DNA of 64,000 bases from Nodularia sp. NIES-3585 (GTDB taxonomy: Bacteria > Cyanobacteriota > Cyanobacteriia > Cyanobacteriales > Nostocaceae). The DNA is taken from contig NZ_BDUB01000001.1 in NCBI RefSeq assembly GCF_002218065.1, positions 3,319,270 to 3,383,269 of the forward strand, written 5' to 3'. The notes under the pieces are model-generated. The model searched no databases, was not told where the DNA came from, and saw only the letters and a list, made by a program, of their open reading frames with translations. The position numbers were made by a program, and so were the translations under genes. Every line of letters begins with the position of its first letter. Within the stretch, counting starts at the first letter, position 1. Shown here piece after piece: positions 50,736 through 60,014 of this stretch.

Positions 50736-52997
50736 TTATTTCACAAATTTTTTGTCGAGTTTAATTTTTTCTAATGTTTCTACTTTATCAAGTAAGTAAA
50801 TAGCTAAATTATATGATTCAGAGATTAATTGATTTTCTTCTTGGGCATTATCTATCAAATCATCTCCAAGTAAAACTAGGGAGTTTATCATATTGTTGAG
50901 TTTTCTCTGAAGTTCATCAAAGATTTGCCTGATGTTTTCATCATGATCATTAATTTTCTGGTTTTGACTAACAAATGGTGATGATTGCCAGCTATTTTGT
51001 AATTGAATACTCTCCTGAAAGATTTCAATATTTGTAATAATTCTCAATGTTGATTTGTAAGATTCGTTCAGTAATTCTTGCCGTTCTTTGGCATCATCTA
51101 CCATGCCATCAGCTAATAATTTCAAGCAACCAATAATAGAATTTAATCGTGTGCGAACTTCGTAAGAAATACGCATGAAACCTTGATGAGATGTGCTAAA
51201 ACTTTCTACTTGTTCGCCAAATTGCATTGTATAGAGACGCGAATAGTAATCACCTTTTTCTAAAAGTTCTTTATGGGTTCCCAGTTCCACTACACGTCCT
51301 TGATCGAAGACGGCAATTTGGTCAGCTTTTTGGACGGTAGAAAGGCGATGGGCAATTACTAAGGTTGTGCGATCGCGGCTCAAATTATCTATTGCTGCTT
51401 GCACCAAACGCTCAGAAACAGTATCTAATGCTGAGGTAGCTTCATCTAAAATCAAAATTTCTGGATCTTGCAGCAAAGCACGCGCTATGGCTAGGCGCTG
51501 GCGCTGTCCACCGGATAACATGACACCGCGATCGCCAACAATAGTATCAAAACCCTGCGGCAATTGGCAAATGAATTCATAGGCATTTGCCCGTTTGCTT
51601 GCTGTAATAATTTCATCTTCGCTAGCACCTGGTTTTCCATAGGCGATGTTATATTTGATCGAGTCATTGAAAAGAAAAGTATCTTGACTGACGATACCCA
51701 TTGCCTTACGCAGAGTTTTGATATCAAATTTGCGTATATCAACCCCATCAATAGCAATATAGCCAGATACGGGGTCATAAAATCTGGGCAAAATATCAGC
51801 TAGGGTTGATTTACCAGCACCAGAACTGCCTACCAAAGCTAGAGTAGTACCTCGTCGTAAGTATAAATCCACATCCTTCAGCACCAATTTATCATAATTA
51901 GGATATGCGAAAGATATGTTATTGAAATGTACTCCCTCCTGCAAACTTGCATAAGGTAAATTACCGTTGAACATTAATGGCTTATTATGCCGCTGTAAAA
52001 ATTCCGCTACCATATCCACACTAGCTGAGTTATTGGCAAAGCTACTGCGAAGAGTATTTAACTGTGAAACAAGAGGTAGCAGCCGCAATAGTACTAATAA
52101 ATATGTCAGCAGAACGGCTGAAAGCGAAGCAACTTGATCCGCAAATAATATTCGTCCTACAAAGACAATCAAAATTAAAGATATGAGTCCAGCAACTTCA
52201 CTAATTGGTGCGATGATATTGGAATTAACCTGGGACTGAAATTCGGCTGTTTCACGGGAATTAATTAATTCATTAATCTTTTTATATGTTAATTCTTCAT
52301 TAGCAGTTGCTTTAACTAAGCGAATTCCACTCAAAGTTTCTATCAGATTATTAGTGAGCGTTTTAGACATTTCGGTCAACAACTTACCAAAGTATTTAGA
52401 ACGCCTAATCGCAAACTGATTTGTTAAAGTGACACAACCTAGTAAAACCGTAGAAACAATAGTCAATTGCCAAGAAATTGACAATAATATAAACAGAAAA
52501 ACTAAAATTGTGATTATAAGTATTATTAATTTAATTATATTATTTACAGAACTAGCAGCACGGGGAATTTCTCCATTAAGGCGATTCATTAAATCACCAA
52601 GTTTCATTTTTGTATAATAATTAATATCAATATCTAGTAATAACTGTATACCTGCCTTACGCATATCAGATGTAAGTGTTCGAGATACAGAACTAGATGC
52701 TAAACTACTGGCGTAGCTAGCTGCATTTTTCAAAAAAATTATCAATATAATTGCTGCTGCCATCATTCCCAAGCGATAACTTTCGGGAAAATTATCAAAT
52801 GGCGACATAATAGCTCTAATAATGGGCGGAGCATTAGTTAAATCTATTTCTTGTCCTACTATTTTTAAAATAATTGGCACAATCATTGCTGTACTGATGC
52901 CATTAAATAAAGCTCCAGAAAATCCCAAGGCTATTGTTAAAATGATTCTACCTGGGTAAGGTTTAGCGAATTTTACCAGCTGATTAAGAGTAGACAT
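50736..52997 (-). CDS. ABC exporter with a duplicated histidine-kinase-dimerisation-like C-terminus
   Basis: The 753-residue protein is a half-transporter. A six-helix exporter membrane domain (residues 15-320) precedes an ATPase with Walker A GSSGAGKST (390-398), signature LSGGQ (494-498), Walker B ILILDEA (Glu519) and His550. An unusual extension follows: two tandem repeats of about 53 residues at 609-661 (ISYEVRTRLNSIIGCLKLLA...) and 691-743 (IFDELQRKLNNMINSLVLLG...). They resemble kinase DHp hairpins but have Tyr or Asp where the phospho-accepting His belongs. Glycosyltransferase neighbours suggest lipid-linked glycan export. Similarity to heterocyst polysaccharide exporters such as HepA is possible, but those lack this tail as far as I know. 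Confidence 0.88.
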   Translation of the reverse strand: MSTLNQLVKFAKPYPGRIILTIALGFSGALFNGISTAMIVPIILKIVGQEIDLTNAPPIIRAIMSPFDNFPESYRLGMMAAAIILIIFLKNAASYASSLASSSVSRTLTSDMRKAGIQLLLDIDINYYTKMKLGDLMNRLNGEIPRAASSVNNIIKLIILIITILVFLFILLSISWQLTIVSTVLLGCVTLTNQFAIRRSKYFGKLLTEMSKTLTNNLIETLSGIRLVKATANEELTYKKINELINSRETAEFQSQVNSNIIAPISEVAGLISLILIVFVGRILFADQVASLSAVLLTYLLVLLRLLPLVSQLNTLRSSFANNSASVDMVAEFLQRHNKPLMFNGNLPYASLQEGVHFNNISFAYPNYDKLVLKDVDLYLRRGTTLALVGSSGAGKSTLADILPRFYDPVSGYIAIDGVDIRKFDIKTLRKAMGIVSQDTFLFNDSIKYNIAYGKPGASEDEIITASKRANAYEFICQLPQGFDTIVGDRGVMLSGGQRQRLAIARALLQDPEILILDEATSALDTVSERLVQAAIDNLSRDRTTLVIAHRLSTVQKADQIAVFDQGRVVELGTHKELLEKGDYYSRLYTMQFGEQVESFSTSHQGFMRISYEVRTRLNSIIGCLKLLADGMVDDAKERQELLNESYKSTLRIITNIEIFQESIQLQNSWQSSPFVSQNQKINDHDENIRQIFDELQRKLNNMINSLVLLGDDLIDNAQEENQLISESYNLAIYLLDKVETLEKIKLDKKFVK

Positions 52998-53099
52998 AAA
53001 TATCTTATAAAGAATCTTGGCAAATTAGAGGGTATTTAAGATTTAAATAGTTATTTTTCAGGCATCTAAAAATAACATGATTTTTTTTAACAGTTATTT

Positions 53100-54299
53100 C
53101 TACAGTAGAGAGAAAACCTGAGATAGTGTCAATGCCATAGTATCAACACTATAATATTTAACACACCTTTCTCTAGCCAACTGGCCTTTTGCTTTTGCTT
53201 CATCTAAATTGTGGAATATCCATTGAATTTGTTCAGCTATTTGTTCTGGAGAACTAGAATCAACTAAATAACCCGTATCGCCGAGGATTTCAGGAATATC
53301 TCCTACCGTTGTTGCCAAAACAGGTTTCGCCATAGCCATACCATCGGTTAATTTCAGAGGAAATTGAGCCAATGCGGCTGGGGTATTTCGCTGAGGAACC
53401 ACAATAACGTGTGCTGCTGCTACAATTTGAGGCATTTCTGTAGATGGATATTTCGGTAACTTAATTATCCAACGCCCCCACTTTTCCATAAGTTGAGCAT
53501 CATAATCATCATAAGGACTACCACCTACAATCACTAACCTTAAATCAGGCTCATTGAGCTGTTCCAAAGCCATTAAGACATCTTCAACTCCTTTGTATGG
53601 CCTTGGCGCACCAGGAAACATTAAAATCCGATATCCAGAAAGCCCATAACGCGCTCTACTTTCTTCAGCATTATACTGGTCTGGATTAAACAGATCAGTA
53701 TCTTTTCCGTTGGGCAAATAAACACCGCCAAATCGCTCTTTTAAAAATTGGGTATGAATTGTAATAGCATCAGCATTTTCTGTCAGACCTTCAACCCATT
53801 TTAAATATAGTGGATGATCTGGATGTCTCAAAGCACCATTTGTTTTAAAAATATCTCGTAAAACTTGTTTTGGGGAAGGACGATACTGCCATTTTTCGCC
53901 CCCATGCCAACTCATTTCCCAGTCATCTATATCTAAGATAATTGGTCGATGAGTTTTTAACTTTTTGAGCATAGATATACCGAAGGTTGTGGGCTTAGGT
54001 CTCATCGCATAAATAATATCACCATCAAGTTTTTTGAGGACTTGAGAAGCTGATTTTATAAATTGCGGATAGTTATAGCCCATCACATGACTAACTGGGA
54101 TTTCCGATTGAGGAATTACTGCTGGTTGGTCACCAAAAACAAATCCGATAATTTCTACTTGATACTTAAGTTTTTGGAGTGCTTGAGCTAGCAAAAATGA
54201 ACGTACCCCTCCACCACCCCATCTCCCAGCTCCAGCACTCGATAGATCGCTGACTAGTATTGAAACTTTTAATTGAGTTTTGCTTTGCTGTAAACTCAC
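53100..54299 (-). CDS. Glycosyltransferase family 4 (GT-B fold)
   Basis: The 399-residue protein has SSAGAGRWGGGGVRSFLLAQ near the N-terminus, the donor-site region MFPGAPRPYKGVEDVLMALE, LRLVIVGGSPYDDY, and the C-terminal VVPQRNTPAALAQFPLKLTD followed by GMAMAKPVLAT. This is a GT4-type transferase. It starts with GTG at 54299, with no ATG close by; the binding site is weak. It is the first gene of the eight-gene minus-strand cluster, 102 bp ahead of the ABC exporter. Confidence 0.88.
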   Translation of the reverse strand: MSLQQSKTQLKVSILVSDLSSAGAGRWGGGGVRSFLLAQALQKLKYQVEIIGFVFGDQPAVIPQSEIPVSHVMGYNYPQFIKSASQVLKKLDGDIIYAMRPKPTTFGISMLKKLKTHRPIILDIDDWEMSWHGGEKWQYRPSPKQVLRDIFKTNGALRHPDHPLYLKWVEGLTENADAITIHTQFLKERFGGVYLPNGKDTDLFNPDQYNAEESRARYGLSGYRILMFPGAPRPYKGVEDVLMALEQLNEPDLRLVIVGGSPYDDYDAQLMEKWGRWIIKLPKYPSTEMPQIVAAAHVIVVPQRNTPAALAQFPLKLTDGMAMAKPVLATTVGDIPEILGDTGYLVDSSSPEQIAEQIQWIFHNLDEAKAKGQLARERCVKYYSVDTMALTLSQVFSLL

Positions 54300-54662
54300 A
54301 ATGATTTTGATTTTGTTGTTATTGACTAGAAAATAGCAGTGGTTTGACTGTAAGCTAAGATTATAAGCGAAAAAATTAAGCGTTCTACATAGCGGTTATT
54401 TTAATTTTTTAGCAAAAAATTACACAATAAATTTGACTTTGAAGTTACAGTTTCGCCTAGTGAAATATTACTGAGTAGTAATTGCGATTTTGATACGTTC
54501 TAATACTATTTAAGTGTTAGTACGGTTGTATAATACCATTATTTGTTAAATATGACAGCTATAATAAACAAAATATAGACAGTTTAGTAAATTTGTGCAA
54601 GTAGTTCAGCGACTGACTGGCTACGAGGATAGCGAAAACACATGATGAGAGAGAAAGAGGAA
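54300..54662. other. AT-rich promoter region between the glycan cluster and gloB
   Basis: This gap separates divergent transcripts and must contain both promoters. It is AT-rich with no clear hairpin. No motif was distinct enough to call as a regulator site. Confidence 0.4.
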
Positions 54663-55436
54663 ATGCAGGTAATCCGTCTTGAGGCACTTTCAGACAACTA
54701 CATATTTTTGCTGCACGATGAACAACAAAATATTGCTGCTGTTGTAGACCCCGCAGAGGCTAAACCAGTATTAAAAAAACTTATAGAACTTCAGGCAGAG
54801 TTGGTAGCCATTTTTAACACTCACCATCATCAAGATCATGTAGGTGGAAACAAGGAGTTAATCAAACATTTCCCCAATTTGATAGTGTATGGCGGAGTAG
54901 AGGATCGAGGGAGAATTCCCGGACAACAGGTATTTCTGCAAGAAGGCGATCTCGTCCACTTTGGCCATCGCACTGCCGAAGTATTCTTCATTCCTGGACA
55001 CACCCGCGCTCATATTGCTTACTACTTCCCCCCAGCAACATCTAGTGAAGCCGGAGAGTTATTCTGTGGCGATACCCTGTTTGCTGGCGGTTGTGGACGC
55101 TTGTTTGAAGGCACACCAAAGCAAATGGTGGAATCTTTGAGTAAACTCCGCTCTCTCCAAGATCATACCCGTGTTTGGTGCGCCCACGAATACACTTTAA
55201 AGAATCTGCAATTTGCGCTGACTGTGGATAGCAATAATCCGGAATTACAAAGGCGTTACGAGGAAGTGAAGAATTACCGTAGTCGCCAACAAGCAACTGT
55301 TCCCTCATTATTGGGAGTGGAGAAGCTCACCAATCCCTTTTTACGTTGGGAACAACCATCATTACAATTAGTTGCTAAGACTAGTGATTCGGTACAAACC
55401 TTTGCTTGTTTAAGGGGAATGAAAGATAAATTTTAG
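54663..55436 (+). CDS. gloB: Hydroxyacylglutathione hydrolase (glyoxalase II)
   Basis: The 257-residue metallo-beta-lactamase-fold protein has the metal site THHHQDHVGG (about residue 51), PGHTRAHIAYY and GDTLFAGGCGRLFEG. These are the classic glyoxalase II signatures. It hydrolyses S-lactoylglutathione to lactate and glutathione. GAGAAAGAGGAA before the ATG at 54663 marks the start; an ATG at 54642 would add seven residues. A run of short repeats follows in the gap to the convergent pyk. Confidence 0.94.
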   Translation: MQVIRLEALSDNYIFLLHDEQQNIAAVVDPAEAKPVLKKLIELQAELVAIFNTHHHQDHVGGNKELIKHFPNLIVYGGVEDRGRIPGQQVFLQEGDLVHFGHRTAEVFFIPGHTRAHIAYYFPPATSSEAGELFCGDTLFAGGCGRLFEGTPKQMVESLSKLRSLQDHTRVWCAHEYTLKNLQFALTVDSNNPELQRRYEEVKNYRSRQQATVPSLLGVEKLTNPFLRWEQPSLQLVAKTSDSVQTFACLRGMKDKF

Positions 55437-55568
55437 TTAAAACAGCGAAAACTAACTGGCTGTTCAGAGAATCTGACAATAAAGGCGAAATTTTAACTTT
55501 AGCTTCCGCAAATTGCCAAATTCCCCATCGCCAGATTCACCCAGAGTAGATTTTTCCAGCAATTCTTA

Positions 55569-55655
55569 ATTACGAATTACGTTCGCGTAGCGTGCCGGAG
55601 GCTCTATTACGAATTACGTTCGCGTAGCGTACCGGAGGCTCTATTACGAATTACG
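55569..55655. repeat. Tandem 37-bp repeat overlapping the pyk stop codon
   Basis: Two nearly identical 37-bp units (55569-55605 and 55606-55642) contain ATTACGAATTACGTTCGCG and TAGCGTGCCGGAGGCTCT. A partial third unit runs to 55655. The second unit has one difference (GTACC for GTGCC). The pyk stop codon at 55651-55653 lies in the partial unit, so the repeat has invaded or defines the 3' end of pyk. Confidence 0.85.
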
Positions 55656-57420
55656 GAGTTCCTACCGCCCCAGAGTAAACCAATCCCCGTTGCAGATCCA
55701 AAGTCAAAATTGCTCCATCCTGAATCACTGATGTTGCTGCCTTCACACCCACAATTACAGGTACACCCAGACGTAAAGCAATTACGGCGGCGTGGCTGGT
55801 CAGACTATCATCTTCTGTAATAATCCCGGCTGCTTTACGAATCGCCTCCACAAAATCGGCATCAGTGCGGGGTGCAACCAAAATATCTCCAGGATTAAAA
55901 TTACTCACGTCCATGGCAGTGTGAGCCACCCTAGCACGACCACTGACAGAACCTTGTCCTAAACCAATTCCCTGACCAAGTACGGCTGTTACCACCTCAA
56001 CCTTCACCAAATCCGTTGACCCGGAAACTCCTTGCAATGTACCAGCAGTCATCACTACCAAATCACCCTCAGACAGATAGTGATGCTCTTGGGCTACATT
56101 GATAGCCGCTTGAAATGTCTGCCCTGTGGACGGTAGTCCTAACACCAACAATGGTTTAACTCCCCACACCATCTGTAGCTGCCGTGCCACATTTACATGG
56201 GGTGTCACCGCCAAAATAGGTGTATGGGGACGGAATTTGGAGACATTCCGGGCTGTCGCCCCTGTTTGTGTCAGGGTCATAATTGCCGCCGCTCCCAACT
56301 GTTCAGCAATTTGTCCCACGGCTTGACTAATGGCATTGGGAATAGAACGTCGATCATCGCGCTTTGGGCGGACTACTGGATGCAGTACCTCTTCCTGCTC
56401 CATGCGTTCGGCAATACGTGCCATTGTTGCGACTGCTTCCACGGGAAAGTCACCTACAGCTGTTTCATTGGATAACATCACGGCATCTGTGCCATCTAAA
56501 ATCGCATTAGCTACGTCTGACACTTCCGCACGAGTGGGGCGGGGGTTGCTCACCATGCTGTCTAACATTTGGGTAGCTGTGATGATGGGAATCCCTAAAC
56601 GATTGGCGGCGGCAATTAGCCGCTTTTGCAGTACAGGGACATCCTCAGCCGGGAGTTCTACACCTAAGTCACCTCTAGCAACCATCACGCCATCACATAA
56701 AGCCAGAACTGCTTCCATTTGTTCAATGGCTTCATGTTTTTCAATTTTGGCAATTACTGGTACTTGCTTGCCGGTGCTAGAAATTAGCTCTTTAATTTCG
56801 ATCATGTCCTGGGGGTTGCGGACAAAGGAAAGTGCTACCCAGTCTACACCTTGATCTAGACCAAACATCAGATCCTCGCGATCCTTGTCGGTCATGGCCT
56901 TGATGGACAGGTAAACACCGGGAAAGTTGACACCTTTGTTGTTAGACAACTTACCAGGGACAGTGACACGACAATGTAAATCACCTTTGTCACGATTAAT
57001 TTCTTCTACGAGCATTTCTACTCGTCCATCATCAAGGAGGATTTTTGCACCTACAGGTACTTCTGCTGCCAAATGATCGTAAGTAACACAGCTAATTTCT
57101 TGTGAACCGATAACTGGGCGATTTGTCAAGGTGAAGCGATCGCCTTTTGCTAAAATTATCGACCCATTTTCAAACTTACCTAAGCGAATTTTTGGCCCTT
57201 GCAAGTCTTGAAGAATTGCCACTGGCTGATTTAATTCAAAGGCAGTTTGCCGAATTAAACGAATACTACGCTGATGGTCGGCATGAGTACCGTGGGAGAA
57301 GTTGAGCCGCAGTGTCGTTGCACCCGCTTCAATAATCGCCTTCAGCATTTCTGGGCTACTAGTGGCAGGCCCAATTGTAGCGACAATTTTTGTCCGGCGT
57401 AGAGAGTCTCTTAATTGCAT
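55651..57420 (-). CDS. pyk: Pyruvate kinase with C-terminal PEP-utiliser domain
   Basis: The 589-residue protein has the usual pyruvate kinase core: KIVATIGPATSS, LNFSHGTH, VIAKIEKHEAIE (catalytic Lys) and MVARGDLGVELP. The core extends to about residue 475. The last 110 residues are an additional swivelling phosphohistidine-type domain with GIITEDDSLTSHAAVIALRL, present in many cyanobacterial and Bacillus enzymes. It makes pyruvate and ATP from PEP and ADP. The ATG at 57420 directly precedes MQLRDSLRRTKIVATIGPA. Confidence 0.97.
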   Translation of the reverse strand: MQLRDSLRRTKIVATIGPATSSPEMLKAIIEAGATTLRLNFSHGTHADHQRSIRLIRQTAFELNQPVAILQDLQGPKIRLGKFENGSIILAKGDRFTLTNRPVIGSQEISCVTYDHLAAEVPVGAKILLDDGRVEMLVEEINRDKGDLHCRVTVPGKLSNNKGVNFPGVYLSIKAMTDKDREDLMFGLDQGVDWVALSFVRNPQDMIEIKELISSTGKQVPVIAKIEKHEAIEQMEAVLALCDGVMVARGDLGVELPAEDVPVLQKRLIAAANRLGIPIITATQMLDSMVSNPRPTRAEVSDVANAILDGTDAVMLSNETAVGDFPVEAVATMARIAERMEQEEVLHPVVRPKRDDRRSIPNAISQAVGQIAEQLGAAAIMTLTQTGATARNVSKFRPHTPILAVTPHVNVARQLQMVWGVKPLLVLGLPSTGQTFQAAINVAQEHHYLSEGDLVVMTAGTLQGVSGSTDLVKVEVVTAVLGQGIGLGQGSVSGRARVAHTAMDVSNFNPGDILVAPRTDADFVEAIRKAAGIITEDDSLTSHAAVIALRLGVPVIVGVKAATSVIQDGAILTLDLQRGLVYSGAVGTP

Positions 57421-57851
57421 AGGGGCTGATTCTAGGGGGCTATCTCTATCTAGAGATTTATAGTAAGTTAAGGGGCGTTTCGTTTTCAGTCACTGCTATA
57501 TCCATAAGCAACCGAGGCAGATGATGAATTGGGCTGTGAGAGTAACTTTGAGCAGCAATTATTTATTTTCCCCTGCTTAACATTTCCCAAGGGTTGTGAG
57601 ATAGAGTAGGTATCGTACACCAAACTTGGTCACATCCTCCCTAAGAGAGATTTCTTAATCAACTCTTTGGTGGTTGCCTAGCACATCCTACTGAGGAGCA
57701 AAAACTTATCTCTCGTCTGGAATCATAGCGCTATTCATCTACTCTTAAGCAAAGATAAAGTTAAATATTGCTAAATAAAAGCTTACAAAACTTTATTATC
57801 TGCTCATCTTTATCGTATATTCGTAATGTTTGATCAAAGAAGGAGTTAAGA
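57421..57851. other. Promoter region between divergent pyk and crtR
   Basis: A small palindrome ATCTCTATCTAGAGAT lies at 57442-57457, about 22 bp before the pyk start on the minus strand, and might be an operator. The remainder shows no strong structure. The crtR binding site AAGAAGGAGTTA stands at its right end. Confidence 0.45.
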
Positions 57852-58742
57852 ATGCTCACATTGGAGGCACAGAAGTCACTGAAAATCCCGCCCAAGGAAT
57901 TTTTAGCGCCTCCTGGTGATTTTAATCCGACACTGTTGCTGTTTTTATCCACGGTAACAATGTTGGTGTTGTCTAATTTCGGTTACTGGCTATGGCAATG
58001 GCCAGATTGGCTGTGTTTTAGCATCAACACCATTGCTTTACATTGTGCTGGCACAGTGATTCACGATGCTTGTCACCAATCTGCCCATCGTAACCGCGTG
58101 ATTAATGCCATGTTAGGGCATGGTAGCGCTTTGATATTAGCTTTTGCTTTTCCAGTATTTACACGGGTGCATTTACAGCATCACTCCCATGTGAATGATC
58201 CCAAAAACGACCCAGATCATTACGTCTCTACAGGGGGGCCGTTGTGGTTGATTGCGGTGCGTTTTTTGTACCATGAGGTATTTTTCTTTCAACGGCGACT
58301 GTGGCGCAAGTATGAACTATTGGAATGGTTCGTCAGCCGCTTAATTGTCGGGACAATTTTTTATATTTCTATTCAGTATCACTTTTTAGGCTATATTTTG
58401 AATTTTTGGTTTATCCCAGCGTTTTTGGTGGGGATAGCATTAGGATTATTTTTTGATTATTTACCACATCGTCCGTTTGTAGAGCGCGATCGCTGGAAAA
58501 ATGCCCGTGTCTATCCTGGTAAACTACTAAATATTCTGATTTTGGGACAGAATTACCACCTCATCCATCATTTATGGCCTTCTATTCCTTGGTATAACTA
58601 CCAACCGGCTTATTATGCGATGAAGCCGTTATTGGATGAAAAGGGTAGTCCTCAGACATCGGGGTTATTACAGAAAAAAGACTTTTTGGAATTTGTGTAT
58701 GACATCTTTGTAGGAATCAGATTTAATCGTCATCACGAATAG
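57852..58742 (+). CDS. crtR: Beta-carotene hydroxylase
   Basis: The 296-residue membrane di-iron enzyme has histidine clusters HDACHQSAH (about residue 70), HLQHHSH (about 111) and YHLIHHLWP (about 240), with PHRPF between. This is the CrtR branch of the fatty acid desaturase-like family. It hydroxylates beta-carotene rings to zeaxanthin and takes part in myxoxanthophyll synthesis in thylakoid or plasma membranes. AGGAGTTAAGA before the ATG makes the start clear. It is monocistronic. Confidence 0.93.
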   Translation: MLTLEAQKSLKIPPKEFLAPPGDFNPTLLLFLSTVTMLVLSNFGYWLWQWPDWLCFSINTIALHCAGTVIHDACHQSAHRNRVINAMLGHGSALILAFAFPVFTRVHLQHHSHVNDPKNDPDHYVSTGGPLWLIAVRFLYHEVFFFQRRLWRKYELLEWFVSRLIVGTIFYISIQYHFLGYILNFWFIPAFLVGIALGLFFDYLPHRPFVERDRWKNARVYPGKLLNILILGQNYHLIHHLWPSIPWYNYQPAYYAMKPLLDEKGSPQTSGLLQKKDFLEFVYDIFVGIRFNRHHE

Positions 58743-58793
58743 CTCCAGAGTGGCGTTAGCGTAGCTTATTCTATGTATCGTATCGCCTAAATC

Positions 58794-59150
58794 ATGGCAG
58801 ACACAGGAAAGCTACCTAACAAAAAAATGACCAATGGGAAGGTTCACAATCAACTGAGTGCGATCGCGGAAAAATTTCAAATTTTTGAATGTGTTTCCTG
58901 TGCCATCGCCCTACGGCAATTCCTCATAGATCAAAAAGTTTCCGGTAAACAGATTAGCCTATCTACAGGGACTACAGAAGATCCCTTCTGCAATATTTAT
59001 CATGAACGCCTCCAACAAAACATCTCTATCAACGGAAGACATGAAGCGATCGCTGTAGAAATTGATGGACAGGAACTCATCTTTGACAACATCCACCCCG
59101 AAGGAATTTCCAGAGTAGACTGGATAAATAACCTTTACTGCCCTGTCTAA
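58794..59150 (+). CDS. Papain-fold toxin-like protein
   Basis: The 118-residue protein has a compact Cys-His-Asp arrangement: FECVSCAIALRQFL (Cys36 followed by Ala), GRHEAIAVEI (His83) and LIFDNIHPEG (Asp98). This is the order of the small papain-fold toxin domains seen in polymorphic toxin systems. The frame is a free-standing domain with no secretion or delivery region visible. Its neighbour matches an immunity-like family. The start may also be the ATG at 58827; there is no clear binding site for either. I infer a protease or deamidase-type toxin; activity is unproven. Confidence 0.6.
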   Translation: MADTGKLPNKKMTNGKVHNQLSAIAEKFQIFECVSCAIALRQFLIDQKVSGKQISLSTGTTEDPFCNIYHERLQQNISINGRHEAIAVEIDGQELIFDNIHPEGISRVDWINNLYCPV

Positions 59151-59205
59151 GATTTAGGCGGCAATTTCCAAATCACCGAAACCGAATTTTAAGCAGGAGA
59201 GAAAA

Positions 59206-59577
59206 ATGTTTGATTTGTATGAACTAATCAGCAATATTCGGAAACGTCCTGCCATGTATTTGGGAGAACCTTCCATCTCGAACCTCCGCACTTTTTTAGC
59301 AGGTTATTGCTTTGCCCGTCGCCAGATGGGAATCCCGCAAACCTCACAAGAAAAGCATTTTTCCCAGTTTCAATCCTGGATTAAGCATAAATTTGATGTG
59401 AGTAATAATCTGACTTGGGATGTCATGATTTTATATGAAAAAGCTTGCTGTTATGAACCAGCTGCTTTAGATGTTTTTTTTCAACTATTTGATGAATTCA
59501 TCCAAACAGAAAATATCGACGAACTTAAATCAAATCAAACGAATAACCTAAAAGTAGCTTCAGGGACTCAAGAGTGA
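59206..59577 (+). CDS. Probable immunity-type partner (RPAMYLGEPSI family)
   Basis: The 123-residue protein begins MFDLYELISNIRKRPAMYLG and continues EPSISNLRTFLAGYCFARRQ. I have seen this text in small proteins next to polymorphic toxin domains in bacteria. It is soluble, helical and acidic toward the end. A strong GCAGGAGAG ribosome binding site precedes the ATG. It lies 55 bp after the papain-fold frame, a toxin-then-immunity order. The function as immunity protein is inference from position and resemblance only. Confidence 0.5.
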   Translation: MFDLYELISNIRKRPAMYLGEPSISNLRTFLAGYCFARRQMGIPQTSQEKHFSQFQSWIKHKFDVSNNLTWDVMILYEKACCYEPAALDVFFQLFDEFIQTENIDELKSNQTNNLKVASGTQE

Positions 59578-59692
59578 AAAAGATAGCGACAGCCAGATAA
59601 TGAATTGTGCCACTACCTGACTGTTGCATAGCTGGTATTTCGTACTTTATACACAGCCAAATAGACTTAAGATTGATGCACCCTGGTCTAGT

Positions 59693-59977
59693 TCAAATAT
59701 CAGTGCAGAGATTTTGAGCGTAAATCACCTCAATGTTGCTACCAAATTCCAATTTGTCTAAAGATTCGGCAAAAAACACAAAACCTTTGTATGCTGTGAC
59801 ATACTTGTAGATTTTGGTGAAATAGCCTTCACTCGTAAAAATTACCAGTGGCTGCTCCATTTTGGAGAGAATGCTCAAAAAATCTTCTAGCTTCACGCAA
59901 ACACCAGTTCCCCGCTCAGTAAACATTCTCCCGCCAATGGCAGTATGTTGATCAGCATCACCACGGTAATAGCTCAT
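59693..59977 (-). CDS. Conserved hypothetical protein, 94 aa
   Basis: The small soluble protein reads MSYYRGDADQHTAIGGRMFT, then has a mixed alpha/beta pattern (FLSILSKMEQPLVIFTSEGY). No family was recognised. It may start later at the second Met (MFTERGTGV). It is the minus-strand neighbour of the aroH-sppA pair, separated from aroH by 37 bp, and could share their transcript. Confidence 0.5.
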   Translation of the reverse strand: MSYYRGDADQHTAIGGRMFTERGTGVCVKLEDFLSILSKMEQPLVIFTSEGYFTKIYKYVTAYKGFVFFAESLDKLEFGSNIEVIYAQNLCTDI

Positions 59978-60014
59978 TTCGTGCTAATTTTTACATATAA
60001 TTTACAGCCGTATT

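Noticed and set aside
56330-56854. 174-codon open frame on the plus strand within pyk
   Set aside because: It is antisense to a well-conserved enzyme, has low-complexity Ser/Thr composition, and has no family resemblance or binding site.
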